DNA of 64,000 nucleotides from an uncultured Pseudomonas sp. (GTDB lineage: Bacteria > Pseudomonadota > Gammaproteobacteria > Pseudomonadales > Pseudomonadaceae): contig NZ_CAJYDW010000019.1 of NCBI RefSeq assembly GCF_913774235.1, positions 1-64,000 on the forward strand, in the 5' to 3' direction. Below, one piece after another: positions 20,725-29,597 of this stretch. A program made the position numbers and the translations under genes. Position 1 is the stretch's first letter; each line of letters opens with the position of its first letter. The notes beneath the pieces were generated by a model. It was not told where the DNA came from and made no database searches. It was given only the letters and a program-made list of their open reading frames with translations.

Positions 20725-21990
20725 TCAGAGCAGCGGGCGCTCTGGCGGTTCGGCATCCTTCTTCCAGGCGTTGTGACCCGGCAGGACCAGGTTGAGGCCG
20801 ATGGCGATCAGGCCGCAGAGGGAGATGCCCTTGAGGCCGATCTCGCCGTTGCCGAAGACGATGCCGCCGATGCCGAATACCAGGGTCACCGAGACGATCA
20901 CCAGGTTGCGCGCCTCGGACAGGTCTACCTGGTGGCGGATCAGGATGTTCAGGCCCACCACCGCGATGGAGCCGAACAGCAGGCAGAGGATGCCGCCCAT
21001 GACCGGCACCGGGATGGTCTGCAGCGCCGCGCCGAACTTGCCGACGAAGGCCAGCACCATGGCGAAGCCCGCCGCCCACAGCATGACCCTTGGGTTGTGG
21101 TTCTTGGTCAGCATCACCGCGCCGGTCACCTCGGCGTAGGTGGTGTTGGGCGGGCCGCCGAACAGGCCGGCGGAGGAGGTGGCCAGGCCATCGCCCAGCA
21201 GGGTGCGGTGCAGGCCGGGCTGCTTGAGGTAGTTCTTGCCGGTCACCCCGCCCACCGCGATCACCCCGCCGACGTGCTCGATGGCCGGCGCCAGGGCTAC
21301 CGGGACCATGAACAGGATGGCACCCCAATGGAATTCCGGCGCGACGAAGGCCGGGATCGCCAGCCAGGGCGCAGCGCCTATGCCTTCGGTATGGACGATG
21401 CCGAAGACGAAGGCCAGGGCATAGCCGACGAAGACCCCGGCGAGGATGGGGACCAGGCGGAACATACCCTTGCCGTAGATGGCCACCAGCAGGGTGGTGA
21501 CCAGCGCCGGCATGGAGATCAGCATCGCCGTGGCATAGGGCACTAGTTGGGCGCTGCCATCACCGGCCTTGCCCATGGCCATGTTGGCCGCCACGGGTGA
21601 CAGTCCCAAGCCAATGGAAATGATCACCGGAGCGATCACCACCGGCGGCAGCAGCCGGTCGATGAATCCCACGCCGCGCAGCTTCACCGCCAAGCCGAGG
21701 AAGGTGTAGACGAAACCGGCCGCCACCACCCCGCCGAGTACCGCCGGCAGGCCGAACTCAGCCTTGGCAGCGATGATCGGGGCGATGAAGGCGAAGCTCG
21801 AGGCCAGGAACACCGGCACCTGGCGGCCGGTGACCAGATGGAACAGCAGGGTGCCGAAGCCGGCGGTGAAGAGGGCGACATTGGGGTCCATGCCGGTGAT
21901 CAGCGGCATCAGGACCAGGGCGCCGAAGGCCACGAAGAGCATCTGGGCACCGACTACGATTTCCCGCCACAGCGGTTCCCGCGTCGTCAC
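20725..21990 (-). CDS. uraA: Uracil permease (NCS2 family)
   Basis: Uracil:proton symporter of the inner membrane. The 421-residue protein has about 14 hydrophobic segments, beginning with a short cytoplasmic head (MTTREPLWREIVVGAQMLFV) and including the NCS2 substrate-region residues around APAIEHVGGVIAVGGVTGKN and GLFGGPPNTTYAEVTG. It starts 2 bases after the upp stop, so upp-uraA form one transcript. It meets hemH tail to tail, 20 bases apart. Confidence 0.95.
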   Translation of the reverse strand: MTTREPLWREIVVGAQMLFVAFGALVLMPLITGMDPNVALFTAGFGTLLFHLVTGRQVPVFLASSFAFIAPIIAAKAEFGLPAVLGGVVAAGFVYTFLGLAVKLRGVGFIDRLLPPVVIAPVIISIGLGLSPVAANMAMGKAGDGSAQLVPYATAMLISMPALVTTLLVAIYGKGMFRLVPILAGVFVGYALAFVFGIVHTEGIGAAPWLAIPAFVAPEFHWGAILFMVPVALAPAIEHVGGVIAVGGVTGKNYLKQPGLHRTLLGDGLATSSAGLFGGPPNTTYAEVTGAVMLTKNHNPRVMLWAAGFAMVLAFVGKFGAALQTIPVPVMGGILCLLFGSIAVVGLNILIRHQVDLSEARNLVIVSVTLVFGIGGIVFGNGEIGLKGISLCGLIAIGLNLVLPGHNAWKKDAEPPERPLL

Positions 21991-21992
21991 GC

Positions 21993-22631
21993 TCAGGCGT
22001 CCTTCTGCTTGGTGCCGAAGATCTTGTCACCGGCGTCGCCCAGGCCCGGCAGGATGTAGCCGTGCTCGTTGAGGCGCTCGTCGATGGAGGCGGTGTAGAG
22101 GCGCACGTCCGGATGGGCGGCTTCGACCGCGGCAATGCCCTCGGGCGCGGCCACCAGCACCAGAGCGCGGATTTCCTTGGCGCCGGCCTTCTTCAGCAGG
22201 TCGATGGTGGCGATCATGGAGCCGCCGGTGGCCAGCATGGGATCGATGATCATGGCCAGGCGCTGGTCCAATTCACCCACCAGCTTTTCCAGGTAGGTGT
22301 GGGCCTGCAGGGTGGATTCGTTGCGGGCCAGGCCCACCACGCTGACCCGGGCGCTGGGGATCAGGCTGAGCACGCCGTCGAGCATGCCGATGCCGGCGCG
22401 CAGGATGGGCACTACGGTCACCTTCTTGCCGGAGATCTTCTCCACCTGCACGGTGCCGCACCAGCCTTCGATGTCCACCGTTTCCACAGGCAGATCCTGG
22501 GTCGCCTCGTAGGTGAGCAGGGCGCCGACCTCCTGGGCCAACTCGCGGAAATTCTTGGTGCTGATGTCGGCGCGGCGCATCAGGCCCAGCTTGTGGCGGA
22601 TGAGCGGGTGGCGGATTTCGTGGACGGGCAT
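21993..22631 (-). CDS. upp: Uracil phosphoribosyltransferase
   Basis: Salvage enzyme: uracil plus PRPP gives UMP. The 212-residue protein has the PRPP loop [20 protein letters not shown] and the N-terminal [15 protein letters not shown] typical of the family, and ends at the conserved [14 protein letters not shown] uracil-binding loop. It is upstream of and coupled with uraA, so uptake and trapping of uracil are made together. Confidence 0.97.
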   Translation of the reverse strand: MPVHEIRHPLIRHKLGLMRRADISTKNFRELAQEVGALLTYEATQDLPVETVDIEGWCGTVQVEKISGKKVTVVPILRAGIGMLDGVLSLIPSARVSVVGLARNESTLQAHTYLEKLVGELDQRLAMIIDPMLATGGSMIATIDLLKKAGAKEIRALVLVAAPEGIAAVEAAHPDVRLYTASIDERLNEHGYILPGLGDAGDKIFGTKQKDA

Positions 22632-22704
22632 GGGATTCTCCAGAGACGGTGGGGCAGCGGATCGCCGCGAGCGAGGCGGGTGTCGGTACGACCGGCGGCC
22701 CGAA

Positions 22705-22729
22705 GGCTTGCCGCAGGGTAGGGCAAGCC
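22705..22729 (-). other. Inverted repeat in the upp leader region
   Basis: GGCTTGCC at 22705-22712 and GGCAAGCC at 22722-22729 form an 8-bp stem. On the minus strand it is preceded, not followed, by seven T residues (22731-22738), so it is not a normal terminator for either strand. It lies 74 bases before upp, in the 264-base gap shared with divergent hpt, and could be a leader-RNA structure. The rest of that gap shows no convincing promoter to me. Confidence 0.4.
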
Positions 22730-22895
22730 ATAAAAAAACCGCGGTACATTAAAGCATCCGACTCGAGCTGGGCAGTACCCTGCGACAATACTAGCCGCCT
22801 GCCGGCGCTTGAGATCGGCCGGCGGTGTCTGTACCTTTGCCGCCTTTTATCCGCGCCAACCACCCGGCAGGCGCCCCGTCCCCCGGAGAAGCCCC

Positions 22896-23450
22896 ATGTC
22901 CGCCGATCTCGCCCACATCCGCCAGGTCATGCAGGAGGCCGATTGCCTCTATGACGAAGCCCAGGTCGAAGCGGCCATCGACCGGATCGCCGCGGCCATC
23001 ACCGCCGATCTCGCCGAGCGTAATCCGGTGGTCTTCTGCGTGATGAATGGCGGCCTGATCTTCACCGGCAAGCTGGCCACCCGGCTGAATTTCCCGCTGG
23101 AGATGTCCTATCTGCACGCCACCCGTTATCGCAACGAGACCACCGGCGGCGAGCTGTTCTGGAAGGCCAAGCCCGAGGTGTCCTTCATCGATCGCGATGT
23201 GCTGATCGTCGACGACATCTTCGACGAGGGCCATACCCTCAAGGCCATCATCGACTTCTGCCGCCACGCCGGCGCCCGCGAAGTCCATACCGCGGTGCTG
23301 ATCGACAAGACCCACGACCGCAAGGTCAAGGGCCTGGAAGCCACCTACGTCGGCCTGCCCTGCATCGATCGCTACATCTTCGGCTACGGCATGGACTACA
23401 AGGGCTACTGGCGCAACGCCCCCGGCATCTACGCCGTGAAGGGACTGTGA
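22896..23450 (+). CDS. hpt: Hypoxanthine-guanine phosphoribosyltransferase
   Basis: Purine salvage: converts hypoxanthine or guanine with PRPP to IMP or GMP. The 184-residue protein starts MSADLAHIRQVMQEAD (ATG 22896, GGAGAA upstream) and has the PRPP motif VLIVDDIFDEGHTL and the FCVMNGGLIFTG N-terminal loop. It is divergent from upp, grouping pyrimidine and purine salvage, and its stop codon overlaps the GTG start of the cupin gene. Confidence 0.96.
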   Translation: MSADLAHIRQVMQEADCLYDEAQVEAAIDRIAAAITADLAERNPVVFCVMNGGLIFTGKLATRLNFPLEMSYLHATRYRNETTGGELFWKAKPEVSFIDRDVLIVDDIFDEGHTLKAIIDFCRHAGAREVHTAVLIDKTHDRKVKGLEATYVGLPCIDRYIFGYGMDYKGYWRNAPGIYAVKGL

Positions 23451-23917
23451 CCGCCCGCCTGTTCGATCAGGCACTGTTCGCCGACCTGCTCCGGCAGGCG
23501 GCGGCCAGTCCGCGCCGGCGCGCCCATCACAATCTGCATTCCATGGACGAGCCCTGCCACCGGCTGGTGGTGGGCCTGTGCGAAGACAGCTACGTGCCAC
23601 CCCATCGCCACCTGGACCCGCGCAAGGCCGAGAGCCTGCTGGTGCTGCAGGGGCGGCTGGGGCTGCTGACCTTCGCCGAAGACGGGCAGGTATTGCTGCG
23701 TCGCGAGCTGTCCCAGGCCGCCGGTTGCCTGGGTGTCGATCTGGCACCCGGGCATTTCCATGCCCTGGTCGCCCTGGGCGGCGATTGCCTGTTCTTCGAA
23801 TGCAAGGCCGGCCCCTTCGTCCCCCTCGGCGAGGGAGAGCGACCCGCCTGGGCGCCGTTGGAAGGGGCAGCGGATGCCGACCGCTATCGCGCCTGGATGC
23901 GTGCTCAGTTCGATTGA
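23447..23917 (+). CDS. WbuC-family cupin-fold metalloprotein
   Basis: A 156-residue protein read from the GTG at 23447, which overlaps the hpt stop (GTGA). The cupin part carries HLDPRKAESLLVLQG with PPHRH just before it (probable metal-binding histidines and a glutamate) and a second histidine pair in APGHFHALVAL. This resembles WbuC, found in polysaccharide gene clusters, but no such cluster is here; coupling with hpt is a pseudomonad arrangement. Its substrate is unknown. Confidence 0.8.
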   Translation: MTARLFDQALFADLLRQAAASPRRRAHHNLHSMDEPCHRLVVGLCEDSYVPPHRHLDPRKAESLLVLQGRLGLLTFAEDGQVLLRRELSQAAGCLGVDLAPGHFHALVALGGDCLFFECKAGPFVPLGEGERPAWAPLEGAADADRYRAWMRAQFD

Positions 23918-24026
23918 ACTTTTGGTCGGCCTCGCGGTATTGCCATGGCTTTGTCACTGGCGGGGCGGCGGATGGCGGGGGTAGAATCGACCCTCCCTCA
24001 AATCCCCCAGCACAGGTAGCCAAAGG

Positions 24027-24314
24027 ATGCGCAAGGATAAAAAGCAGGTCATCGGTGAAGAGATCAGTGACGAGCAGATCAAGCTGTTCCTCGACGTCGA
24101 ACCGGCGGACGATACCCCAGCGTCTCTGCACAAGCTGGTCAAGGCCTATCGCGGGTTGCGTCCTGACGACTTCGAGCGCTTCGTCGGCTTCTTCGTCGAA
24201 GCGGGCTACGATCTCGATGCACGCAATGCCGAGGGTGAAGACTTCATCGCGCTGATCCGCAGCCATCGCCAGGCCGAGCCCTATATCGACGCCCTGCGCG
24301 CCGCCCACGCCTGA
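24027..24314 (+). CDS. Small conserved Pseudomonas protein (PA4642-like)
   Basis: A 95-residue acidic, soluble protein without signal peptide or membrane segment: MRKDKKQVIGEEISDEQIKL, then a helical part with HKLVKAYRGLRPDDFERF and ending in DALRAAHA. I recognise it as the conserved hypothetical found near hpt/upp in pseudomonads; no biochemical function is known to me. The 109-base gap before it is separate enough for its own promoter. Confidence 0.85.
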   Translation: MRKDKKQVIGEEISDEQIKLFLDVEPADDTPASLHKLVKAYRGLRPDDFERFVGFFVEAGYDLDARNAEGEDFIALIRSHRQAEPYIDALRAAHA

Positions 24315-24330
24315 TTCGGTTGATAAGTGC

Positions 24331-24434
24331 CTGCGCTCGGTCATGCTGCGTTAAAAACCGGCTCGGAATGCTCATTTACCCTTTGTAAACTCCGCTTCCT
24401 CGCCGATTTTTGCCTTGCCTGACCTTCGCTCGGC
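24331..24434. repeat. Large imperfect palindrome (about 2 x 48 bp), intergenic repeat-like
   Basis: The left half (24331-24379) and the reverse complement of the right half (24385-24434) share the ordered blocks GGTCA, GC, AAAAA, CGGC, GGAA, GC and TTTAC around a CCTTT centre. The DNA or RNA could form a long interrupted hairpin. Similar palindromic intergenic segments recur in Pseudomonas genomes, as far as I recall, so this is probably one copy of a dispersed family; only one copy is in this window. Confidence 0.6.
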
Positions 24435-24452
24435 TACTTCTCAAACAAGCCT

Positions 24453-24487
24453 AAAAAAGAAACCCCGCCATGGCGGGGTTTCTTTTT
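24453..24487. terminator. Bidirectional terminator between the PA4642-like gene and rhlE
   Basis: AAAAAGAAACCCCGCCA and TGGCGGGGTTTCTTTTT form a perfect, loop-less-looking stem flanked by A and T runs. It can end transcription from both convergent genes. Confidence 0.92.
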
Positions 24488-24524
24488 GCCTGGAAAACGA
24501 GCCGCCTGAGCGGCCCGTGATCCA

Positions 24525-26411
24525 TCAGGCTTCGCGGTTGCGGGTCAGCAGCGCGGGTTTCTCGCTACGCGGCCGGCTTGGCAGCTCTTCCAGTTGCTCC
24601 AGCGTCGGCAGGCGGTCGGCACGGGACGGCTTGTGCACGATCTTCGGCTGCGGCTTGCTCGGCGCTCGCTCTTCGGCAGCGTAGGAACGCGCCTCGTTGG
24701 GGCTGGCCTCGTAAGGCCGGGCCGCGCGGGGCTGGCCGCCGTTCTGGCCGCGACGCTTGCCGGGCTGCTGCTGTTGCTGGCCACGCTGACCACGGGCAGC
24801 GCCCTGGCCCTGACCCTGACGGGGCTGGCCATTGCCGGTAGCGGCGGCGGGACGGGCACCATTGCCGCCGTTGCCACTGCGCGGGCCTTTGCGGCCCTTG
24901 CCCTGGTAGGGGCTCACGTAGTCGACGCTGTTGCCGAAGTTGTCGTAATCGTCGTCCAGGAATTCTTCCGGATCACGATTGCGCGGCTGTTGGGCAACGG
25001 CCTGGCCGGGCTGGGCAGCCTTGTCCTGACCGGCGTCATCACGATCACGGCGGTTGCGACGATTGCGCGTACGGCCCTTGCGCTCGCCCTGGGGCTGCTG
25101 CGCACCGGACTGCTCACTATTGCTGGCTTTGCCCTGGCCCTGGCCTTGATTCTGCCCCTGGCCTTCGCTGCGCGCCGGCTTGTCGGCCTTCTTCTGGCGA
25201 TTCTGCTGCGGCTTGCCACGCGGCTCGCGCGGCGCCCGCACTTCCGGTTGCTCCGGCGGGACGCTGGCGGGGTCGAAGCCCTGCATGTCGCCGTCGGGGA
25301 TGCTCTGCTTGGTCAGGCGCTCGATGGCCTTGAGCAGCTTCTCTTCGTCCGGCGCCACCAACGAGATGGCCTCGCCGCTACGACCGGCCCGGCCGGTACG
25401 GCCGATGCGGTGCACATAGTCTTCCTCGACATTGGGCAGCTCGAAGTTGACCACGTGGGGTAACTGATCGATGTCCAGGCCGCGGGCGGCGATGTCGGTG
25501 GCCACCAGTACGCGGATGTCGTTGCTCTTGAAGTCGGCCAGGGCCTTGGTGCGCGCGTTCTGGCTCTTGTTGCCATGGATCGGCGCGGCCGGCAGGCCAT
25601 GCTTGTTCAGGTACTCGGCCAGGCGGTTGGCGCCATGCTTGGTGCGGGTGAACACCAGCACCTGCTCCCAGGCACCCAGGGTGATCAGGTGGGCGAGCAG
25701 GGCGCGCTTCTGGTTGGCCGGGATGCGGAACAGGCGCTGTTCGATGCGCTCCACCGTGGTGTTCGGCGGGGTGACCTCGATGCGCTCCGGGTCCTGCAGC
25801 AGCTTGCCGGCAAGGTCGGTGATGTCCTTGGAGAAGGTCGCCGAGAACAGCAGGTTCTGGCGCTGCGCCGGCAGGCGGGCCAGGACCTTCTTCACGTCAT
25901 GGATGAAGCCCATGTCGAGCATGCGGTCGGCTTCGTCCAGCACCAGGATCTCGACGGCGGACAGATCGACGCTCTGCTGACCGGCGAGGTCCAGCAGGCG
26001 GCCGGGGCAGGCGACCAGCACGTCGACACCCTTGGCCAGGGCAGTGACCTGCGGCTTGAGGCCGACGCCGCCGAAGACGCAGGCACTGCGCATGGGCAGG
26101 TCATGGGCATAGACCTTGAAGCTGTCGTGCACCTGGGCCGCCAGCTCGCGGGTCGGGGTCAGCACCAGGACGCGCGGTTGCTTGGCGACATAGTGGTGAC
26201 CATCGGGATGACCGTTGGGGAACAGTCGCTCCAGGACCGGCAGGGCGAAACCGCCGGTCTTGCCGGTGCCGGTCTGGGCCGCCACCATCAGATCGCGACC
26301 CTGCAGGACGGCCGGAATGGCGCGTTGCTGGACGGGAGTGGGGTTCAGGTAGCCGGCGTCTTCCACGGCGCGGGCAAGGGCCTCGGAGAGACCGAGGGAA
26401 ATGAAGGACAT
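24525..26411 (-). CDS. rhlE: DEAD-box ATP-dependent RNA helicase RhlE
   Basis: A 628-residue helicase starting [20 protein letters not shown]. The Q motif [41 protein letters not shown] and [10 protein letters not shown] are all present in order within residues 1-370. The remaining 250 residues are a low-complexity tail rich in Gln, Arg, Gly, Asn and Lys, ending with a conserved-looking [20 protein letters not shown] segment. RhlE helicases act in RNA degradation, ribosome assembly and cold growth; such basic tails bind RNA and RNase E. The open frame continues upstream of the chosen ATG without homology. Confidence 0.95.
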   Translation of the reverse strand: MSFISLGLSEALARAVEDAGYLNPTPVQQRAIPAVLQGRDLMVAAQTGTGKTGGFALPVLERLFPNGHPDGHHYVAKQPRVLVLTPTRELAAQVHDSFKVYAHDLPMRSACVFGGVGLKPQVTALAKGVDVLVACPGRLLDLAGQQSVDLSAVEILVLDEADRMLDMGFIHDVKKVLARLPAQRQNLLFSATFSKDITDLAGKLLQDPERIEVTPPNTTVERIEQRLFRIPANQKRALLAHLITLGAWEQVLVFTRTKHGANRLAEYLNKHGLPAAPIHGNKSQNARTKALADFKSNDIRVLVATDIAARGLDIDQLPHVVNFELPNVEEDYVHRIGRTGRAGRSGEAISLVAPDEEKLLKAIERLTKQSIPDGDMQGFDPASVPPEQPEVRAPREPRGKPQQNRQKKADKPARSEGQGQNQGQGQGKASNSEQSGAQQPQGERKGRTRNRRNRRDRDDAGQDKAAQPGQAVAQQPRNRDPEEFLDDDYDNFGNSVDYVSPYQGKGRKGPRSGNGGNGARPAAATGNGQPRQGQGQGAARGQRGQQQQQPGKRRGQNGGQPRAARPYEASPNEARSYAAEERAPSKPQPKIVHKPSRADRLPTLEQLEELPSRPRSEKPALLTRNREA

Positions 26412-26428
26412 GCGGGGTTCCTGTCTCT

Positions 26429-26445
26429 GTCGGCGTCCCGCCGAC
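26429..26445 (-). other. Perfect 7-bp hairpin in the rhlE 5' leader
   Basis: GTCGGCG-TCC-CGCCGAC sits 17 bases upstream of the rhlE start codon, just before its AGGA ribosome-binding site. Helicase leaders often carry RNA structures that tie expression to temperature or to the helicase itself; here that is only a suggestion. Confidence 0.45.
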
Positions 26446-26594
26446 GTGGGGGCGCGGTTGCGCTCCTGGTTGACGTCCGAAAGGTTCGAACGTCTCGCCC
26501 GCACTCGTCATCCTGCGCTGGATGAAGAGCCGGGCGATGACCGGAAGCGGTAATCACGATTGGGCGAAGCCGCCGCCAAAACGCGTGGCCGGCT

Positions 26595-27431
26595 TCAGAA
26601 ACCGAGGTTTCGCCAGATGGCGATGCAAGGTTCCGCTTGGTTCAAGGTGTAGAAGTGCACGCCGGGTGCCCCACCTTCGAGCAGACGCTCGCACAGGGCG
26701 GTCATGACTTCTTCGCCGAAGGCTTGGATGCTCTGGGTATCATCACCGTAAGCTTCCAATTGCTTCCGCAGCCAGCGCGGCAGTTCAGCGCCACAGGCAT
26801 CGGAGAAGCGTGCCAACTTGCTGTAGTTGGTGATCGGCATGATGCCAGGGATCACAGGAGCTTCGACTCCCAGTTTGCGGACACGTTCCACAAAATGGAA
26901 GTAGCAATCGGCATTGAAGAAGTACTGGGTGACCGCGCGGTCGGCACCCGCCTGCATCTTGTACACGAAATTGCGCACGTCGTCCGTAAAGCTGCGCGCC
27001 TGCGGATGGGTTTCCGGATAGGCGGCGACCTCGATATGGAAGTGGTCGCCGGTTTCCTCGCGGATAAAGGCGACCAGGTCGCTGGCGTGACGCAACTCGC
27101 CGCCACCGGACAGGCCCATGCCGGAGGGCAGGTCACCGCGCAGGGCGACGATGCGGTTGATGCCGGCTTCCTGGTACTGCTGCAGCAGTTCGCGCAGCTT
27201 GGCCTTGCTGTCGCCGACGCAGGACAGATGCGGCGCGGTCGGCACGCCGACCTCGTCGTTGAGCTGGCGCACGGTGCGGTAGGTGCCATCGCGGGTCGAG
27301 CCGCCGGCGCCGTAGGTGCAGGAGAAGAACTCCGGCCCGTGGCCGGCTAACTGCCGCGCGGTGGCGATCAGCTTCTCGTGGCCCGCTTCGGTCTTGCAGG
27401 GAAAGAATTCGAAACTCAGACTGGGTTTCAC
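26595..27431 (-). CDS. metF: 5,10-methylenetetrahydrofolate reductase
   Basis: Reduces methylene-THF to 5-methyl-THF for methionine synthesis. The protein is 278 residues from a GTG at 27431 (MKPSLSFEFFPCKTEAGHEK), preceded by GAGAG. The frame also extends upstream to 27479, but those codons lie in a hairpin spacer and lack homology. Motifs include SCTYGAGGSTRDGTY and RGDLPSGMG for FAD and folate binding. It follows ahcY with a 47-base spacer, so both are probably driven from the SAH-riboswitch promoter. Confidence 0.94.
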   Translation of the reverse strand: MKPSLSFEFFPCKTEAGHEKLIATARQLAGHGPEFFSCTYGAGGSTRDGTYRTVRQLNDEVGVPTAPHLSCVGDSKAKLRELLQQYQEAGINRIVALRGDLPSGMGLSGGGELRHASDLVAFIREETGDHFHIEVAAYPETHPQARSFTDDVRNFVYKMQAGADRAVTQYFFNADCYFHFVERVRKLGVEAPVIPGIMPITNYSKLARFSDACGAELPRWLRKQLEAYGDDTQSIQAFGEEVMTALCERLLEGGAPGVHFYTLNQAEPCIAIWRNLGF

Positions 27432-27450
27432 GTCGTCTCTCTCGTGAGAA

Positions 27451-27472
27451 GCCCCGCCCGCGCGGGCGGGGC
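27451..27472 (-). other. GC-rich hairpin in the ahcY-metF spacer
   Basis: AGCCCCGCCCGC and GCGGGCGGGGC form a near-perfect stem in the 47-base spacer. No T-run follows on the minus strand, so full termination is unlikely; it may stabilise the ahcY message 3' end or reduce metF readthrough. Confidence 0.5.
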
Positions 27473-27478
27473 GCGCCA

Positions 27479-28885
27479 TCAGTAGCGGTAGCTGTCCGGC
27501 TTGAAGGGGCCGTCCTGGGTCACGCCGATGTACTTGGCCTGAGCCTCGGTCAGGCGGGTGACGACGCCACCGAAGCCTTTCACCATTTCCAGGGCCACTT
27601 CTTCGTCGAGCTTCTTGGGCAGGACCATGACGGTGACGTTGGCGGTTTTCTCGGCGACCGGCAGGTCGGCGAACTTCTCCTGGTACAGGTGGATCTGGGC
27701 CAGTACCTGGTTGGCGAAGGAGCCATCCATGATGCGGCTGGGGTGGCCGGTAGCGTTGCCCAGGTTCACCAGCCGGCCCTCGGCCAGCAGGATCAGGTAG
27801 TCGTCGTTGGTCGGGTCGACGGTCAAGCCGGTGCGGTGGATCTTGTGCACCTGCGGCTTCACCTCTTCCCAGCCCCAGTGCTGGCGCATGAAGGCGGTGT
27901 CGATCTCGTTGTCGAAGTGACCGATGTTGCAGACCACGGCGCGCTTCTTCAGCGCCTTGAGCATGTGGGCGTCACAGACGTTGACGTTGCCGGTGGTGGT
28001 GACGATCAGATCGATCTTGCCCAGCAGGGCGCGATCCACGGAGCCTTCACTGCCGTCGTTCAGGCCGTCGACATAGGGCGAGACCAGCTCGTAACCATCC
28101 ATGCAGGCCTGCATGGCGCAGATCGGATCGACTTCCGAGACCTTGACGATCATGCCTTCCTGACGCAGCGAGGCGGCCGAGCCCTTGCCCACGTCGCCGT
28201 AGCCAATCACCAGCGCCTGCTTGCCAGACAGCAGGTGGTCGGTGGCGCGCTTGATGGCGTCGTTGAGGCTGTGGCGGCAGCCATACTTGTTGTCGTTCTT
28301 GCTCTTGGTGACCGAGTCGTTGACGTTGATCGCCGGGACCTTGAGGGTGCCGTCCTTGAGCATGTCCAGCAGGCGGTGCACGCCGGTGGTGGTCTCTTCG
28401 GTGATGCCGTGGACGCGTTCCAGCACCTGCGGGTACTTGTCGTGCAGGATCTGGGTCAGGTCACCACCGTCGTCCAGCACCATGTTGGCGTCCCAGGGCT
28501 GGCCGTCCTTGAGGATGGTCTGCTCGATGCACCACTCGTATTCGGCTTCGGTCTCGCCCTTCCAGGCGAACACCGGGATGCCGGCGGCGGCGATGGCGGC
28601 CGCGGCCTGGTCTTGGGTGGAGAAGATGTTGCAGCTGGACCAGCGCACTTCGGCGCCCAGGGCCACCAGGGTCTCGATGAGCACGGCGGTCTGGATGGTC
28701 ATGTGGATGCAGCCGAGGATCTTGGCACCGGCCAGGGGTTGCTCGCCGGCGTACTTGCGGCGCAGGCCCATCAGAGCGGGCATTTCCGATTCGGCGATGA
28801 TGACTTCGCGACGACCCCAGTCGGCCAGGGAAATGTCGGCGACCTTGAAATCGTTGAAAGCGGCAGGCGTGAGGACAGCGCTCAT
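27479..28885 (-). CDS. ahcY: Adenosylhomocysteinase
   Basis: Splits S-adenosylhomocysteine to adenosine and homocysteine, relieving product inhibition of methyltransferases. The 468-residue protein has the NAD-binding [13 protein letters not shown], the active-site stretch [20 protein letters not shown] and the C-terminal KPDSYRY. I use the ATG at 28885 ([19 protein letters not shown]). Its leader contains an SAH riboswitch, so expression should rise when SAH accumulates. Confidence 0.97.
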   Translation of the reverse strand: MSAVLTPAAFNDFKVADISLADWGRREVIIAESEMPALMGLRRKYAGEQPLAGAKILGCIHMTIQTAVLIETLVALGAEVRWSSCNIFSTQDQAAAAIAAAGIPVFAWKGETEAEYEWCIEQTILKDGQPWDANMVLDDGGDLTQILHDKYPQVLERVHGITEETTTGVHRLLDMLKDGTLKVPAINVNDSVTKSKNDNKYGCRHSLNDAIKRATDHLLSGKQALVIGYGDVGKGSAASLRQEGMIVKVSEVDPICAMQACMDGYELVSPYVDGLNDGSEGSVDRALLGKIDLIVTTTGNVNVCDAHMLKALKKRAVVCNIGHFDNEIDTAFMRQHWGWEEVKPQVHKIHRTGLTVDPTNDDYLILLAEGRLVNLGNATGHPSRIMDGSFANQVLAQIHLYQEKFADLPVAEKTANVTVMVLPKKLDEEVALEMVKGFGGVVTRLTEAQAKYIGVTQDGPFKPDSYRY

Positions 28886-28913
28886 TGAAGAGTCTCCATT
28901 CGTTAGGTGCGAA

Positions 28914-29049
28914 TGGGCGCCGTTGATGCGTTCTGATAACGCTCCACTCGAGCCTGACAACGTCTGGCGTCATGCCCGCCGAGATTCCCGCAGCGGCGGC
29001 GGGTCGGCTAGGATGGGATAACGCAGCGTGCTGCAGCGCCCCTCGAGCG
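28914..29049 (-). ncRNA. S-adenosylhomocysteine (SAH) riboswitch of ahcY
   Basis: The leader contains, in order on the minus strand, CTCGAGGGGCGCTGC (29047-29033), GTCAGGCTCGAG (28958-28947) and CAACGGCGCCC (28925-28915). The CTCGAG pair can form P1, and GGGCGC with GCGCCC forms the pseudoknot. These are the hallmark blocks of the SAH riboswitch known upstream of ahcY in Pseudomonas. The variable helix between them is about 70 bases. It ends 29 bases before the start codon, placing the ribosome-binding site under its control; it accounts for most of the 316-base gap 28886-29201. Confidence 0.88.
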
Positions 29050-29085
29050 GAAGGCGGGGCGGCCTGGTGGCCGCGATGCGCGGGC

Positions 29086-29113
29086 AGTATAACGAGGATC
29101 GCACCAAACCCAA
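29086..29113 (-). promoter_or_regulatory. Probable sigma70 promoter of ahcY-metF
   Basis: On the minus strand TTGGGT, 16 bases, then TATACT (5/6 to TATAAT). Initiation near 29079 would place the whole riboswitch in the leader. Confidence 0.55.
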
Positions 29114-29201
29114 AGGGTGGCGCTCTGCCTCATGTCCACCGGAATCTACCGCGCGCGCCCTGATCTGATGCCCCAACCCCCTGGACATTCAAGGAACCCT
29201 G

Positions 29202-29597
29202 ATGAACTTCCATACCCGCAAATGGGTGAAACCCGAGGACCTCAACGCCAATGGCACCCTGTTCGGCGGCAGCCTGCTGAAATGGATCGATGAGGAGGCG
29301 GCGATCTACGCCATCGTCCAGCTGGAAAATCCCAAGGTGGTGACCAAGTACATCTCGGAGATCAACTTCATCAGCGCCTCGCGCCAGGGCGACATCATCG
29401 AACTGGGCATCACCGCCACCGAGTTCGGCCGGACCTCCATTACTCTGAGATGCGAGGTGCGCAACAAGATCACCCGCAAGAGCATCCTCACCATCGACAA
29501 GATCGTCTTCGTCAACCTCGACGAGGACGGCAATCCGGTGCCGCACGGCAAGACCGAGATCACCTACGTCAAGGACAGATTCAAGGATGCGCCTTGA
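29202..29597 (+). CDS. Acyl-CoA thioesterase, hot-dog fold (YciA/BACH-like)
   Basis: A 131-residue single hot-dog domain. MNFHTRKWVKPEDLNANGTL leads into FGGSLLKWIDEEAA, the conserved catalytic-aspartate region, and the C-terminus ends in basic residues. Such proteins hydrolyse medium/long acyl-CoAs in the cytoplasm as hexamers. The gene is single, divergent from ahcY, and its 3' end overlaps the convergent retS stop by 17 bases. Confidence 0.88.
   Translation: MNFHTRKWVKPEDLNANGTLFGGSLLKWIDEEAAIYAIVQLENPKVVTKYISEINFISASRQGDIIELGITATEFGRTSITLRCEVRNKITRKSILTIDKIVFVNLDEDGNPVPHGKTEITYVKDRFKDAP

Noticed and set aside
22705-22738. Intrinsic terminator at the upp leader hairpin
   Set aside because: The T-run is on the wrong side of the stem for the minus strand, and the plus strand has A residues after the stem.
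26595-27479. metF starting at 27479
   Set aside because: The extra residues come from the spacer hairpin and do not resemble MetF; GTG 27431 fits the family and a ribosome-binding site.
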